64,000 bases of DNA from Thermococcus sp. 21S9 (GTDB lineage Archaea > Methanobacteriota_B > Thermococci > Thermococcales > Thermococcaceae). Under the pieces are notes generated by a model. The model made no database searches, was not told the DNA's origin, and saw only the letters and a program-made list of their open reading frames with translations. Each line of letters starts with the position of its first letter. Within the stretch, counting starts at the first letter, position 1. Made by a program: the position numbers and the translations under genes. The stretch lies in the NCBI RefSeq assembly GCF_012027635.1, contig NZ_SNUS01000001.1, forward strand, positions 1,426,001 to 1,490,000, in the 5' to 3' direction. Of the stretch, positions 10,592-19,646 are shown one piece after another.

Positions 10592-10888
10592 TCATCCCTT
10601 CTGTGGTCTGAGGTGAACCGGGTGTATGAAGAAGGTCTTAACCTTGCCCCCGTCCCTTATCTGGACGATGTAGGCGTCGCCACGCTTGCCGACGACGGTT
10701 CCGGTCCTTCCGTGGAACCTCGGGTCGGGCATACCCTTGTGGTAGCTCGGCTCGATGACTATGTGAACCTTCTGCCCGACCTCAAACTCCTGAAGGAACC
10801 TGGTGAGCGGGGGAAGGCCCCTCTTTCTCGGCTTCTTGCTGAGCTTCCCTCTGGTCTTCCTCCTAAAGCTGTGCGCCTTCTGAACCAT
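10592..10888 (-). CDS. rpl21e: 50S ribosomal protein L21e
   Basis: Eukaryote-type large-subunit protein, 98 residues and highly basic. Recognised from [16 protein letters not shown], the SH3-like core ([20 protein letters not shown]) and [29 protein letters not shown] immediately upstream selects ATG 10888. First gene of the rpl21e-rpoF unit. Its predicted transcript has an unusually long leader (about 115 nt) with possible hairpins. Confidence 0.97.
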   Translation of the reverse strand: MVQKAHSFRRKTRGKLSKKPRKRGLPPLTRFLQEFEVGQKVHIVIEPSYHKGMPDPRFHGRTGTVVGKRGDAYIVQIRDGGKVKTFFIHPVHLRPQKG

Positions 10889-11006
10889 TTTCACCACCTC
10901 TCAACTTTTACGGGCCCCAACGGCCAAACTCGGATTTACGACACGGGATTTTTCAAGGGGGAACGCTTTTCGCTCCGTTTAGACTTAGGACTAACCCCCT
11001 GGGAAT
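10889..11006 (-). other. Long structured 5' leader of rpl21e
   Basis: About 115 nt separate the predicted transcription start from the rpl21e ATG, long for this window where most leaders are under 30 nt. It can fold: GGAGCG/CGTTCC encloses an AAAAG loop, and AGGGGG can pair with CCCCCT across it. I find no tRNA T-loop and no clear box C/D motifs. An autoregulatory leader or an undescribed small RNA is possible. Confidence 0.35.
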
Positions 11007-11027
11007 CACTAAAACCTACAAGGGCCC

Positions 11028-11044
11028 CTTTATAAATCTTTCAC
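11028..11044 (-). promoter_or_regulatory. rpl21e promoter
   Basis: Minus strand GAAAGATTTATAAAGG, centred near 11033. The same GAAAGATTTATAAA core occurs in the tRNA-Ser promoter at 54278-54294, so it looks like a strong BRE/TATA type. Expected start near 11006. Confidence 0.65.
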
Positions 11045-11067
11045 TCGAAAGGTGGAAAAAGGAAAAG

Positions 11068-12585
11068 TCACTTACGCCTCCTCAGTGCAACGAGGAGCGT
11101 AAGGAGGAGAATAATCCCTGGCCCGCAGATGCTTCTCTTGGGTGAGCCCTCTGTGGTGACTACTCTGACCGGGACTTCTTTTGTCTTCTCGACGGTTACC
11201 AGTTCATCCACTGCCTTCACGCCGAGTTCTTCCCACGTAGCCCTCGGTCCAAGAGTTAGTTCAACGTTCACTGGCATTACGTTGACCCTGAAGCCGTACG
11301 TTCCAATGACGGAGCCCTCTGGTTTTGATTGCAGGTTGGACAGTATTGCAAAGCCCTGGAAGTGCAGTGTTGCCCCAGAGGCCGTTGTTCTCCTCCAGAG
11401 GGCTATAAAGGAATTCCCGCTTGCGCTCACCCCCTCTGGTTCGCCAAAGTCTCCAAGGGGTACAATCTCTTTCACGTCTTTCCCTTCTGTAACTGCTACA
11501 AAGCTACTCTCTACTATTCCCATCGTGTCGGTCTTGATGACCGCGTAGGTGGTGTTAAGTCCCCCGTCACAGGTCAGCTTGAACGCCTTGACCACAGTCG
11601 GCTGGAAAAGGAGGTAGTTCTCTGAAACGGTCAGCGCCGGTGCCGGTTCTGTTGAAAATGCACTCGTGCTCAGGATAGTGGTGTTTTCACTTTTTTCAGT
11701 GCAGGTTTTCTCAGGAATCATGGTGTACAGCTTGGCCCATATGGTGGAGTTCCCGACGATTGCCCCAAGAACCGTCCCGTTCGAGGAACCTCCGAGAAAG
11801 TAGACTGTATCCCCCAGCGAGAGCGCCGATTTTATGAAGAACCCATTGAGAGAACTCGTGACCCTCCACGCCCCGATGGGATTGCCCTCTTTATCGAGCC
11901 TTAGGTAGTACCAGTTCCTCTCATCGTGCAGTATCAGGTAGTATCCGTCTCTAACCTTTCCAATCGCCGTGCTGTAAAGTTCCCCGGGGCCATGAGGTAT
12001 CCTGTACTCTCCGGCCCAGAGGGGTTTCCCGTTTCCGTCGAGTGCCAGGACGACTGGAACCGTAACCTGTTTTTCTCCCCTGAAACTGTCAACGTGGGTC
12101 GCGATGAGTATCTGGTTTCCCGCTTGGACAATGTCGTCAACAGTCATTATCCAGCCTGGACTCACGTTGAGCAGGTAATCCTTGGACCACAGGAGCCTTC
12201 CATCTTCCCCGAGTTTAATCACCCAGACGTCCGTGTGGTTTCCCTCGTCGCTCTGTCCTATGAGAAGGATTGAGCCGTTGGCGGTTGCCTTGATAATTCT
12301 CGGTGAGGGATGCAATGGGGCACCTTTTACGTTCTCGCCCCACTTAAGCGAGCCGTTGGGGTAGAAGTCCCCTACCCAGGCCCCCGGAACCACTGGCGTT
12401 CCATTGGGGGTCATGTTGAACGGGACAACGACGATAAAGCCTCCGGCCCCATCGTTCCCTACACCTGCTATCACCTCTGGATACGTTGCCATACCTTCTG
12501 GCGGTGCAAGTATGACAGTAGAACTGCTGACGAGGCCAATCGTGAGCAATGCAACAAACACCGCTGGGAGAAGCCTCCATGACAT
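11068..12585 (-). CDS. CGP-CTERM-anchored surface beta-propeller-like protein
   Basis: Secreted protein of about 505 residues. It has a signal peptide (MSWRLLPAVFVALLTIGLVS) and propeller-like blades with recurring WAG/LW motifs (LLWSKDYL, PLWAGEYRIP, STIWAKLYT) and many sequons. The C terminus is CGPGIILLLTLLVALRRRK, the Cys-Gly-Pro plus hydrophobic helix plus basic tail of the Thermococcales CGP-CTERM sorting signal, thought to be processed and attached at the membrane. The low-complexity Thr-rich stretch often before CGP is short here. Start 12585 is set by GGTGG about 10 nt upstream. Ligand unknown. Confidence 0.85.
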   Translation of the reverse strand: MSWRLLPAVFVALLTIGLVSSSTVILAPPEGMATYPEVIAGVGNDGAGGFIVVVPFNMTPNGTPVVPGAWVGDFYPNGSLKWGENVKGAPLHPSPRIIKATANGSILLIGQSDEGNHTDVWVIKLGEDGRLLWSKDYLLNVSPGWIMTVDDIVQAGNQILIATHVDSFRGEKQVTVPVVLALDGNGKPLWAGEYRIPHGPGELYSTAIGKVRDGYYLILHDERNWYYLRLDKEGNPIGAWRVTSSLNGFFIKSALSLGDTVYFLGGSSNGTVLGAIVGNSTIWAKLYTMIPEKTCTEKSENTTILSTSAFSTEPAPALTVSENYLLFQPTVVKAFKLTCDGGLNTTYAVIKTDTMGIVESSFVAVTEGKDVKEIVPLGDFGEPEGVSASGNSFIALWRRTTASGATLHFQGFAILSNLQSKPEGSVIGTYGFRVNVMPVNVELTLGPRATWEELGVKAVDELVTVEKTKEVPVRVVTTEGSPKRSICGPGIILLLTLLVALRRRK

Positions 12586-12612
12586 CTCTGCCACCAAATC
12601 CAACTTTGCAGA

Positions 12613-12628
12613 GGAAATATAAAAAGAT
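12613..12628 (-). promoter_or_regulatory. Promoter of the CGP-CTERM protein gene
   Basis: Minus strand CTTTTTATATTTCC, centred near 12622, predicts a start near 12596 and a leader of about 11 nt that carries the GGTGG ribosome binding site. It lies in the 60-bp gap after pus10. Confidence 0.6.
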
Positions 12629-12645
12629 TTCCGAGGGAAACGTTT

Positions 12646-13806
12646 CTACTCGTCCAGGATGTTCAGCACGTCGAGCCTCTCGCACCAAGCCTTCTTCCCA
12701 AGCAAATCGCTAACGCTCGGCTTAGTTCTCCCCTTGTCGCCCGAAACCAGCTCCTTGATGTAGAGCCCGCCATCGGTGACGAGACGAAGCTCGAAGTGGT
12801 TCTCGTCAACCCACCTTGCCTCGGCCTCGTGAACCTTTTTCACCCTCACCTTGTCGGCCCTCGCCTTCCTGACGCGCCAGGGTGTTCTCTGATGTATCTC
12901 AAGGCCCCTAAGTTTCCTCGCAACTTCCTCGGCTTCCTCCGGCGTTACGCCCTCCTCGACAAGGACGAGCGCGAGGTATTCTTTCCTGTGGTTCTTAGTT
13001 AGGACTTCCTCTGCTTCCTTAGCCGAGACGAAGCGAAGATTGAGAACCTCCACCTTTCCGCTCTCGTTTATCTCTTCCGCTATTTTCTCCAGATCGACTT
13101 TCCTTCTCTTTGGGCTCTTTATCTCGACGATGAAGGGCCTTCCGTTGCCGAGGGTTCTAACATCAACGTCCTCTCTCCCCGCGCCTTTGAAGACGCATTT
13201 GCCCCCAAAGGCCTTTGAAAACACTCGGCAGATTATCGAGGCAACACTGTCTTCGAAATCAGGCAGGGGCGTCTGGGGAATCCCGCGCACGAGCTTTCTA
13301 TAACGCCCGTAAACGTAAACCGGGTTGATTTGAAGCTCAACCTTACCAGAGAACGGCTCGACTATGAAAACGACATCGGGGTTCTTCGAGGTTTCCTTTC
13401 CCGTTGCCCTCCCGAAGGCCTTGCCGAGCTCGCGGTTGAACTCACGGTTTATCGGCTCGACTGTGTCAATCTCGAACTCCCCCCAAAGGGCCTTTTCCTT
13501 CTCTCTGATTTCCGCAGGGAAGCGGGAACCGACGAGAAACGTCTCGAACTCAATCCCTTCGCTGGCTTTCTTCAGGACCTCCACGAGGTCGGGAATTCTC
13601 TCGAAGACGTTGTGGCAGAGCTCACACTTCTCGGGCTCAGCTATCGGTTCTAAGCCCTTCGCTGAGCGCTCCATGTTGAGGACGAACCTTATCGCCCTTC
13701 CACGCTCCTCGTTCGTCCCCTTACCGAGCTTTGCAAAGAGCCTGCCGAGGCAGTGGTCGCAGAGTTTGTGCTCCTCAAGAACCCTTTCGGCCTTCTCGAC
13801 TATCAT
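12646..13806 (-). CDS. pus10: tRNA pseudouridine synthase Pus10
   Basis: Isomerises uridine to pseudouridine at tRNA positions 54 and 55 in archaea, replacing bacterial TruB for U55. The N-terminal zinc module has CDHC (Cys16, Cys19) and CELC (Cys61, Cys64). A THUMP-like region follows, then the catalytic motif GREDVDVRTLGNGRPF with the active-site Asp near residue 213-215. Length (386) is typical. The start is preceded by GGGTGAGACG. It is divergent from a small regulator gene 44 bp away. Confidence 0.95.
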   Translation of the reverse strand: MIVEKAERVLEEHKLCDHCLGRLFAKLGKGTNEERGRAIRFVLNMERSAKGLEPIAEPEKCELCHNVFERIPDLVEVLKKASEGIEFETFLVGSRFPAEIREKEKALWGEFEIDTVEPINREFNRELGKAFGRATGKETSKNPDVVFIVEPFSGKVELQINPVYVYGRYRKLVRGIPQTPLPDFEDSVASIICRVFSKAFGGKCVFKGAGREDVDVRTLGNGRPFIVEIKSPKRRKVDLEKIAEEINESGKVEVLNLRFVSAKEAEEVLTKNHRKEYLALVLVEEGVTPEEAEEVARKLRGLEIHQRTPWRVRKARADKVRVKKVHEAEARWVDENHFELRLVTDGGLYIKELVSGDKGRTKPSVSDLLGKKAWCERLDVLNILDE

Positions 13807-13819
13807 CGTCTCACCCTAA

Positions 13820-13833
13820 AGCTTTTTATTTCT
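13820..13833. promoter_or_regulatory. TATA element between pus10 and the HTH/zinc-ribbon gene
   Basis: AAGCTTTTTATTTC is centred 25 nt before the + strand ATG 13851, so the regulator mRNA should be leaderless. On the minus strand GAAATAAAAAGCTT is the only AT-rich element ahead of pus10, about 20-25 nt from its ATG, and may serve both genes. Confidence 0.45.
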
Positions 13834-13850
13834 CCGCCCAAGTTCCTCCG

Positions 13851-14144
13851 ATGGCCACTCGAAAGGAACGGATAATAAGCCTTTTGGAGGGGCGGGACTA
13901 TTCCGTGAGCGAGTTAGCCCAGGTTCTCGGAATCCGGGGCAGGGGAAGCAAAAAGCTCATTCTGGAGGACCTTAAGGCAATTCAGAAAATCCTAAGGCGT
14001 GAGAGGAAGGTTCTGCTCGTCAAACCCGCCGAGTGCAGGAAGTGCGGTTTCGTTTTCAGGCCCGAAATCAACATTCCCTCCCGCTGTCCGCGCTGTAAGA
14101 GCGAGTGGATTGAGGAGCCGAGGTTTAAAATCTCGATTAAGTAG
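13851..14144 (+). CDS. Small transcriptional regulator: HTH plus zinc ribbon (COG3357-like)
   Basis: A 97-residue protein with a winged-helix-like N terminus (RIISLLEGRDYSVSELAQVL, then GRGSKKLILEDLKAI as the recognition region) and a C-terminal zinc ribbon (CRKCGFVFR ... CPRCKSEW). The domain order matches a predicted archaeal regulator family with HTH fused to zinc ribbon. A much longer in-frame ORF begins upstream inside pus10, but the TATA at 13820-13833 and the normal family length support ATG 13851. The stop touches the end of the next, opposite-strand gene. Confidence 0.85.
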   Translation: MATRKERIISLLEGRDYSVSELAQVLGIRGRGSKKLILEDLKAIQKILRRERKVLLVKPAECRKCGFVFRPEINIPSRCPRCKSEWIEEPRFKISIK

Positions 14145-15116
14145 CTATTGGCTGGTCATTATTTTGTATACATTCTTAAACCAATTCTTCATCAGCTTTT
14201 CGTGCTCCGGGTTTATTCTTGGAACTTTGTCGTAATGTTTAACGTAATATTTTAACTTTTCGACAAAATCCTCTTTATTTTTGTACAAATACTCTTTAGG
14301 TAGCAATTCAGGGAAGCTACAACAATCCGGAGCTAATACAACTGAATTATTCATTATCGCCTCGACTACTTGATATCCATAAGTTTCCTCTCTGCTCATC
14401 ATCAATACAACTTTTGCTTTGCTGAGCCCCCTATAATACTCTTCCCAGCTTTTGAAAAATGTCAATCTTGCCTTTAATCCCAAAGTTAAAACAGTATTCC
14501 AGAGCGTCTTGTTAAACTTCTGCTTCGTGAGTCTTCCCGCGTATAGCACGTCATACTCCTTCTTTTCACGGTATGTCTTGAACGGAGGTTTTGGCAAACC
14601 AACCACCCTTATTTTGTTTGCGAGATATTGTACTCCATATCTTCTAGATGATATTAATTTTGTCTTGTGATAATGAGAACTAACAAACACTCCATCTAAC
14701 ATTTTCATTATCCCCACTTCTTGCATAAACTTGCCCTTCCGTACTGGTGCGAAGTAGTCGTATCTGTTCAAGCTTGTTGCGTGGCAGAATCCAAACTTCT
14801 TCCCTTTTCTTTTGAGGTATATGACCTGGGGCACCAAACCTGCAAAACTTATATCAGCAAAAAACACATAGTCCGTATCCCGTATATCCTGTTTTGTGAA
14901 CTTCTTCAACTGCTCTGCTTCAAATTCAATGGTTTCATCAATCGGGCTAAACAGTTCTTGGGGAGCTTCTTTAATTCTCACTGCATCAGGAGCTATAACG
15001 ATAACCTCATCAAAATATTTTTGAAATCCTTTGGGCAAGTACCAGTACCACCATTCCTGGTACCTCATCTTTGCAGGATACTGTGGGACAAAATACAGCC
15101 TCTCCACTTCAGACAT
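14145..15116 (-). CDS. AT-rich GT4-like glycosyltransferase, probably acquired
   Basis: A 323-residue protein with the C-terminal fold of GT4 glycosyltransferases: DVLYAGRLTKQKF opens the donor domain, and SREETYGYQVVEAIMNNSVV carries a variant EX7E (Glu near TYGYQVVE), followed by APDCCSFPELLP. Base composition stands out: the coding strand is about 38-40% GC against about 55% around it, with AAA, ATA and TTT codons rare in neighbours. ATG 15116 fits the TATA centred at 15152; an ATG at 15143 would be too close. Horizontal transfer is inference from composition. Confidence 0.8.
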   Translation of the reverse strand: MSEVERLYFVPQYPAKMRYQEWWYWYLPKGFQKYFDEVIVIAPDAVRIKEAPQELFSPIDETIEFEAEQLKKFTKQDIRDTDYVFFADISFAGLVPQVIYLKRKGKKFGFCHATSLNRYDYFAPVRKGKFMQEVGIMKMLDGVFVSSHYHKTKLISSRRYGVQYLANKIRVVGLPKPPFKTYREKKEYDVLYAGRLTKQKFNKTLWNTVLTLGLKARLTFFKSWEEYYRGLSKAKVVLMMSREETYGYQVVEAIMNNSVVLAPDCCSFPELLPKEYLYKNKEDFVEKLKYYVKHYDKVPRINPEHEKLMKNWFKNVYKIMTSQ

Positions 15117-15144
15117 TTCCCCAACCCGCAGGTATTTAGGCAAA

Positions 15145-15158
15145 AGCCCTTATAAGCC
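15145..15158. promoter_or_regulatory. Perfect-palindrome divergent TATA element
   Basis: CTTATAAG (15149-15156) is a perfect palindrome flanked by GCC/GCC. It is centred 36 nt from the minus-strand glycosyltransferase ATG (15116) and 30 nt from GTG 15183 of gatD. No other TATA is evident in the gap, so one element probably directs both transcripts. Confidence 0.6.
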
Positions 15159-15182
15159 GAGCCCCTATTCTCATCGGTTGAA

Positions 15183-16520
15183 GTGAACGAGGCGATGCTT
15201 ATGAGGAAGGTTGAGGAGTTCATGAAGAGACATGGACTTGAGGTAGGCGACCTCGTGAGGGTCGTCAAAAGGGAAGGGGACGAGAGAATTACCTTTGAGG
15301 GCCTCGTGATGCCACCGTACGAGCTTTCGCCGGGCGAAACGCTGACGATAAAGCTCGACAACGGCTACAACGTCGGCGTTCTCATCGATGCGATTGAAAG
15401 CATTGAAATCATTGAGAAGGCCGTCGAGAAGCCGAAGATGGAGTTCAAGGAAGTTCTTCCGCGGAAGGAGGGCCTCCCGAACGTCAGGATTCTCGGAACC
15501 GGTGGAACGATAGCGAGCAGGATTGACTACAAGACCGGAGCGGTTCACCCGGCTTTTACTGCCGAGGAGCTTGCGAAGGCCGTTCCAGAGATATTCGAGA
15601 TGGCCAACGTTACGCCCGAGCTCATAATGAACATCCTCAGCGAGGACATGAAGCCGGCCTACTGGGCGAAGATAGCGGAGGAGGTTGCAAAGGCCCTCAA
15701 CGGCGGTGAGGACGGCGTTGTCATAGCGCACGGAACTGATACAATGGCCTACACCGCATCGGCCCTGAGCTTCATGCTGAGGAACCTGACAAAGCCCGTC
15801 GTCCTTGTTGGCGCGCAGAGGAGCTCCGACAGGCCCAGCAGTGATTCTGCTATGAACCTCACCTGTGCCGTTAAGATGGCGACGAGCGACGTTGCCGAGG
15901 TCATGGTGGTGATGCACGGCGAGACGAGCGACACCTACTGTTTAGCCCACCGCGGAACGAAGGTCAGGAAGATGCACACCAGCAGGCGCGATGCTTTCAG
16001 GAGTATAAACGACGTCCCGATAGCAAGGATATGGCCCAAGGGTGAGATAGAGTTCCTCAGGGACGATTACAGAAAGAGAAGCGAGGGAGAAGTCATAGCC
16101 GACACCAGGATGGAGGAGAAGGTCGCAATCCTAAAAATCTACCCCGGAATCAGCGGTGAGCTCCTCGACTTCCTCGTTGATAAGGGCTACAGGGGTGTTG
16201 TGATAGAGGGAACGGGCCTCGGCCACGTTCCGCAGGACTTCATCCCCCACGTCCAGCGCGCGGTTGAGGAGGGCGTGGCAGTTTGCGTCACGAGTCAGTG
16301 CCTCTACGGCAGGGTGAACCTCAACGTCTACTCCAACGGCAGGAAGCTCCTCAAGGCTGGAGCGATACCCTGCGAGGACATGTTGCCAGAGACGGCCTAC
16401 GTCAAGCTCATGTGGGTCCTCGGCCACACCAAAGACCCAAGCGAGGTAAGGAAGATGATGCTGACGAACTACGCCGGTGAGATTACGCCCTACACGAGGT
16501 TCGACACATTCTTGAGGTGA
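15183..16520 (+). CDS. gatD: Glu-tRNA(Gln) amidotransferase subunit D
   Basis: Asparaginase-like subunit that releases ammonia for GatE to turn Glu-tRNA(Gln) into Gln-tRNA(Gln), the archaeal route. After an N-terminal beta-barrel ([16 protein letters not shown]) comes the L-asparaginase fold with LGTGGTIAS (catalytic Thr) and [16 protein letters not shown] (second Thr-Asp). About 445 residues, as in the family. The start is uncertain: GTG 15183, ATG 15195 and ATG 15201 are all in frame; the first fits the promoter spacing and the last best fits the family N terminus. Confidence 0.95.
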   Translation: MNEAMLMRKVEEFMKRHGLEVGDLVRVVKREGDERITFEGLVMPPYELSPGETLTIKLDNGYNVGVLIDAIESIEIIEKAVEKPKMEFKEVLPRKEGLPNVRILGTGGTIASRIDYKTGAVHPAFTAEELAKAVPEIFEMANVTPELIMNILSEDMKPAYWAKIAEEVAKALNGGEDGVVIAHGTDTMAYTASALSFMLRNLTKPVVLVGAQRSSDRPSSDSAMNLTCAVKMATSDVAEVMVVMHGETSDTYCLAHRGTKVRKMHTSRRDAFRSINDVPIARIWPKGEIEFLRDDYRKRSEGEVIADTRMEEKVAILKIYPGISGELLDFLVDKGYRGVVIEGTGLGHVPQDFIPHVQRAVEEGVAVCVTSQCLYGRVNLNVYSNGRKLLKAGAIPCEDMLPETAYVKLMWVLGHTKDPSEVRKMMLTNYAGEITPYTRFDTFLR

Positions 16521-16525
16521 TGAAG

Positions 16526-18418
16526 ATGACCGAGAAGTTCGATTACAAAGAGCTCGGCCTCAAGGTCGGCCTTGAGATTCACAGACAGCTCGATACCAAA
16601 AAGCTGTTCTCGCCCGTTCCGAGCGAGCTGACCGAGAAGGTGGACTTCACCTTTGAAAGACGCCTCAGGCCCACGATGAGTGAGCTCGGCGAAATCGACC
16701 CCGCGGCACTTGAGGAGTTCAAGAAGGGGAGGAAGTACATCTACGAGGGCAACTACGAGCTGAGCGACCTCGTTTACATGGACGAGGAACCGCCAAGGGG
16801 ACCGGATAGGGAAGCCCTTGAGGTTACCCTCCAGATTGCCTATCTGCTGAACGCCAAGCCCGTTGACGAGGTTCACTTTATGCGTAAAATCGTCATTGAT
16901 GGCTCGAACGTCTCCGGCTTCCAGAGGACGGCGATAATAGCGCTCGACGGAAGGGTTGGCACGCCCTGGGGAAGCGTTGGAATCCCAACGATATGCCTTG
17001 AGGAAGACGCCTGCAGAATCGTCGAGAGGAAGGAGAAGGAGGTAATCTACCGCCTCGACCGCCTCGGCATTCCGCTCGTTGAGATAAGCACGACCCCGGA
17101 CATACACCACCCGGAGCAGGCTAAGGTGGTCGCTAAATACATCGGTGACGCCCTGAGAGCCACCCGGAAGGTCAAGCGCGGTCTCGGAACGATAAGGCAG
17201 GACCTCAACGTCTCGATTAAAGGTGGCGCCCGTGTCGAGATTAAGGGAGTGCAGGAGCTCGACATGATTCCGCTCATCATCGAGCGGGAAGTTGAGAGAC
17301 AGCTCAACCTGCTCAAAATCCGCGATGAACTCCGCGAGAGGGGCGTTAAGCCTGAAGACATCAAGGAGGAGTTCTACGACGTTACCGATGTCTTTGAGAA
17401 CACCGGGTCAAAGATAATCGCCCGGACGATAAAGAAGGGCGGGAAGGTTTTGGCAGTCAAACTGCCAAAGTTCAGGGGTTTAATCGGCAGGGAAATCCAG
17501 CCCGGCAGGAGGCTCGGCACGGAGATGGCCGACAGGGCCAAGAAGTACGTGAAGGGCATATTCCACATCGATGAATTGCCGAATTATGGAATTACTGAAA
17601 AAGAGGTTAATGCGGTTATTGAAAAACTCGGCCTCGGAGCGCTCGACGCCTTCGTGCTGGTCGCGGCGGACAAGGAGACCGCAAAGAAGGCCCTCCGCGA
17701 GGTGATTAAGCGCGCGAGGGAAGCCATAGAGGGCGTCCCCGAGGAAACGAGGAGGGCCTTGCCTGACGGGAACACTCAATACATGCGCCCGCTCCCAGGA
17801 AAGGCGAGGATGTATCCTGAAACAGACATACCATCGATTTTCATTCCGCCGGAGGAGAAGGAGAGGATTAAGGCAAACCTGCCCGAGCTCCCGCAGGAGA
17901 GGGTCGAGCGCTACGTGAAGGAGTACAGGATTGACAAAAGTCTTGCCGAGACCCTCGTAAACGACGAGCGCGACGAGCTCTTCGAGGAGCTCGTGGAGAA
18001 GGGGGTCAAGCCGTCTTTAGCGGCTTCAATCCTCGTGGTCGTCCTCAAGGGCCTCAAGAAGGAGGTTCCGATTGAGAACATCACGGACGAGCACATCAGG
18101 GAAGCCTTCGAGCTCTACCTCAACGGTAAGATTGCCAAGGAGGCCTTTGAGGAGATATTCAAGGAGCTTGCGAAGAACCCGGAGAAGACCGCCGAGCAGG
18201 TGGCTGAGGAGAAGGGTCTGACGCTCCTAAGCGAAGAAGAGGTCGAGAAAATCATTGATGAGGTAATTCAGGCCAACATCGAAGTCATTAAGGCCAAGGG
18301 AATGGGAGCGATGGGCATGATAATGGGAAGGACAATGGCAAAGCTCCGCGGAAGGGCCGACGGCAAGCTCGTGAGCACCTTGGTGAGAAAGAAGATTCAA
18401 GAACTGAGCGGGAGCTAA
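16526..18418 (+). CDS. gatE: Glu-tRNA(Gln) amidotransferase subunit E
   Basis: GatB-family subunit that phosphorylates Glu-tRNA(Gln) and performs transamidation. It begins [20 protein letters not shown], the GatB/GatE signature, and has [17 protein letters not shown] and the [12 protein letters not shown] segment, then an AspRS-like insertion and a helical YqeY-like tail. About 630 residues. GAGGTGA at 16514-16520, overlapping the gatD stop, selects ATG 16526, 5 bp after gatD. The pair forms one translational unit. Confidence 0.96.
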   Translation: MTEKFDYKELGLKVGLEIHRQLDTKKLFSPVPSELTEKVDFTFERRLRPTMSELGEIDPAALEEFKKGRKYIYEGNYELSDLVYMDEEPPRGPDREALEVTLQIAYLLNAKPVDEVHFMRKIVIDGSNVSGFQRTAIIALDGRVGTPWGSVGIPTICLEEDACRIVERKEKEVIYRLDRLGIPLVEISTTPDIHHPEQAKVVAKYIGDALRATRKVKRGLGTIRQDLNVSIKGGARVEIKGVQELDMIPLIIEREVERQLNLLKIRDELRERGVKPEDIKEEFYDVTDVFENTGSKIIARTIKKGGKVLAVKLPKFRGLIGREIQPGRRLGTEMADRAKKYVKGIFHIDELPNYGITEKEVNAVIEKLGLGALDAFVLVAADKETAKKALREVIKRAREAIEGVPEETRRALPDGNTQYMRPLPGKARMYPETDIPSIFIPPEEKERIKANLPELPQERVERYVKEYRIDKSLAETLVNDERDELFEELVEKGVKPSLAASILVVVLKGLKKEVPIENITDEHIREAFELYLNGKIAKEAFEEIFKELAKNPEKTAEQVAEEKGLTLLSEEEVEKIIDEVIQANIEVIKAKGMGAMGMIMGRTMAKLRGRADGKLVSTLVRKKIQELSGS

Positions 18419-18448
18419 CTTTTTAAGTCCCTTTTCTTACTTTTCTCG

Positions 18449-18952
18449 ATGGTTAAGGCGAAGTTCGTTGTCTACTATTACGAGCTTGAAGACGATGCCG
18501 GGCTGAGAAGGACCCTCAAGGGTTACCTCACGCTTTTCTCTCCTGACTTAACAACGCTAACGGACGCGCTCCTTCAGGTTTCGTATTCGAGCCCGAAGAT
18601 AACGGTTGTAAAAACGCCGAAGGCCATCTACATCGCTCCGGGAGAGTATGAAATTGAAGGGAAGGCCTACGAGTTCCTCGTTTCAAGCGAAAACGGCCTC
18701 AGAAAAGTCGCCGAGGAAATCCTCGGTGTGAAGAGGCTCAAGCTCGACACCGTTGTGAACATCGTTCAGGGCGCTCTCTGGGCGCTGGTCCTTTTGCTCG
18801 GCTACCTTGGCTACAAAAACGACGTTCTCCGGGAGGTCTCTTCCTACATGTTTTTCCTCCTCGCGCTTTCGTGGGCGATAGAAAACTTCAGGAGGGGCTA
18901 CAAAAAGCGGAAGCGGGTCAGAGCATCGGCTCCTCATCACGCCTCAGAGTGA
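18449..18952 (+). CDS. Small membrane protein, unknown
   Basis: 167 residues: a soluble alpha/beta N terminus (about 1-105), two hydrophobic helices (VVNIVQGALWALVLLLGYLG and SSYMFFLLALSWAIENF) separated by a short loop, then a basic tail (YKKRKRVRA). Both termini should be cytoplasmic. ACTTTTTAAGTCC sits about 26 nt before the ATG, so the mRNA is probably leaderless. I do not recognise the family. Confidence 0.7.
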   Translation: MVKAKFVVYYYELEDDAGLRRTLKGYLTLFSPDLTTLTDALLQVSYSSPKITVVKTPKAIYIAPGEYEIEGKAYEFLVSSENGLRKVAEEILGVKRLKLDTVVNIVQGALWALVLLLGYLGYKNDVLREVSSYMFFLLALSWAIENFRRGYKKRKRVRASAPHHASE

Positions 18953-19061
18953 GGGAAAAGCGCTCATCATCCCCTTTTTCCGTTTTCCCTCTGCCCTTTT
19001 AAAGCCTGCCTTACTAACGTGGAGCGAAAACCATTTAAGGCGTGAAGTTGTTTTCTTTCCG

Positions 19062-19646
19062 ATGAAGTTAATCAACGCCGTCCCAATCCTCTACTACGAG
19101 CTCAACGTTCCGCCGGAGAGGGTTAGGGAGGCCTTTCCTTCGGCGCTCGAGTTCAAGAACCCTACTCCAGAGAGCTTCTCAATCGTGCAACCACCCGGAA
19201 AGAACGCGGGCCTTCTCGTGATTGATGTTAAAGGAGAGAACCGCTACGTCTTCGTCCTCCCGGTTAAGGACGAGCTAATTCTAATCAACGAGACCCTGCC
19301 GAGGGTCTTTGTAATCTCACCGGCGGGCCTCGATGAGTTTTTTAAAGCCCTCGTGGAGGACAACATCGAGGGAATTCTGGACAAGGGCATCGAGAGGAAG
19401 GGCAAGAAGTGGCGCTTCCTCATAGACTTCGTCGCGACTTTCATCGTCGTCTCAATTGAGAACCAGCTCCACATCGGTCTCTGGAGCGCGGTGCTTCTCG
19501 GCGCTGTTTTCACCACCGTGGAATACCTGTTCGGCCCCAGGAAGGCGAAATTCCGGGTCATGGCGACGGAACTGAGTGAGAAAAGCGTTCGTAGGATGTA
19601 CGAGGTTTCGGAGAAGAATGGAAAGGTGGTGAAGGTCTTCCTTTAG
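19062..19646 (+). CDS. Small membrane protein, unknown
   Basis: 194 residues: a soluble N-terminal domain (about 1-125), two adjacent hydrophobic helices (FLIDFVATFIVVSI and IGLWSAVLLGAVFTTVEYLF), and a basic, soluble C terminus of about 40 residues. The layout resembles the previous gene, but I see no sequence similarity. The TATA-like CCATTTAAGG lies about 26 nt before the ATG, implying a leaderless transcript. The last 4 bp overlap the convergent hmgA. Confidence 0.7.
   Translation: MKLINAVPILYYELNVPPERVREAFPSALEFKNPTPESFSIVQPPGKNAGLLVIDVKGENRYVFVLPVKDELILINETLPRVFVISPAGLDEFFKALVEDNIEGILDKGIERKGKKWRFLIDFVATFIVVSIENQLHIGLWSAVLLGAVFTTVEYLFGPRKAKFRVMATELSEKSVRRMYEVSEKNGKVVKVFL

Noticed and set aside
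10889-11028. tRNA or tRNA-like gene in the rpl21e upstream region
   Set aside because: GGGCCC repeats at both ends suggested an acceptor stem, but there is no T-loop or D-arm pattern and one GGGCCC lies between TATA and the start site.
10466-11035. 189-codon open frame on the plus strand spanning the rpl21e leader
   Set aside because: Runs antisense to rpoF and rpl21e and has no RBS or recognisable fold; the leader is better read as minus-strand RNA.
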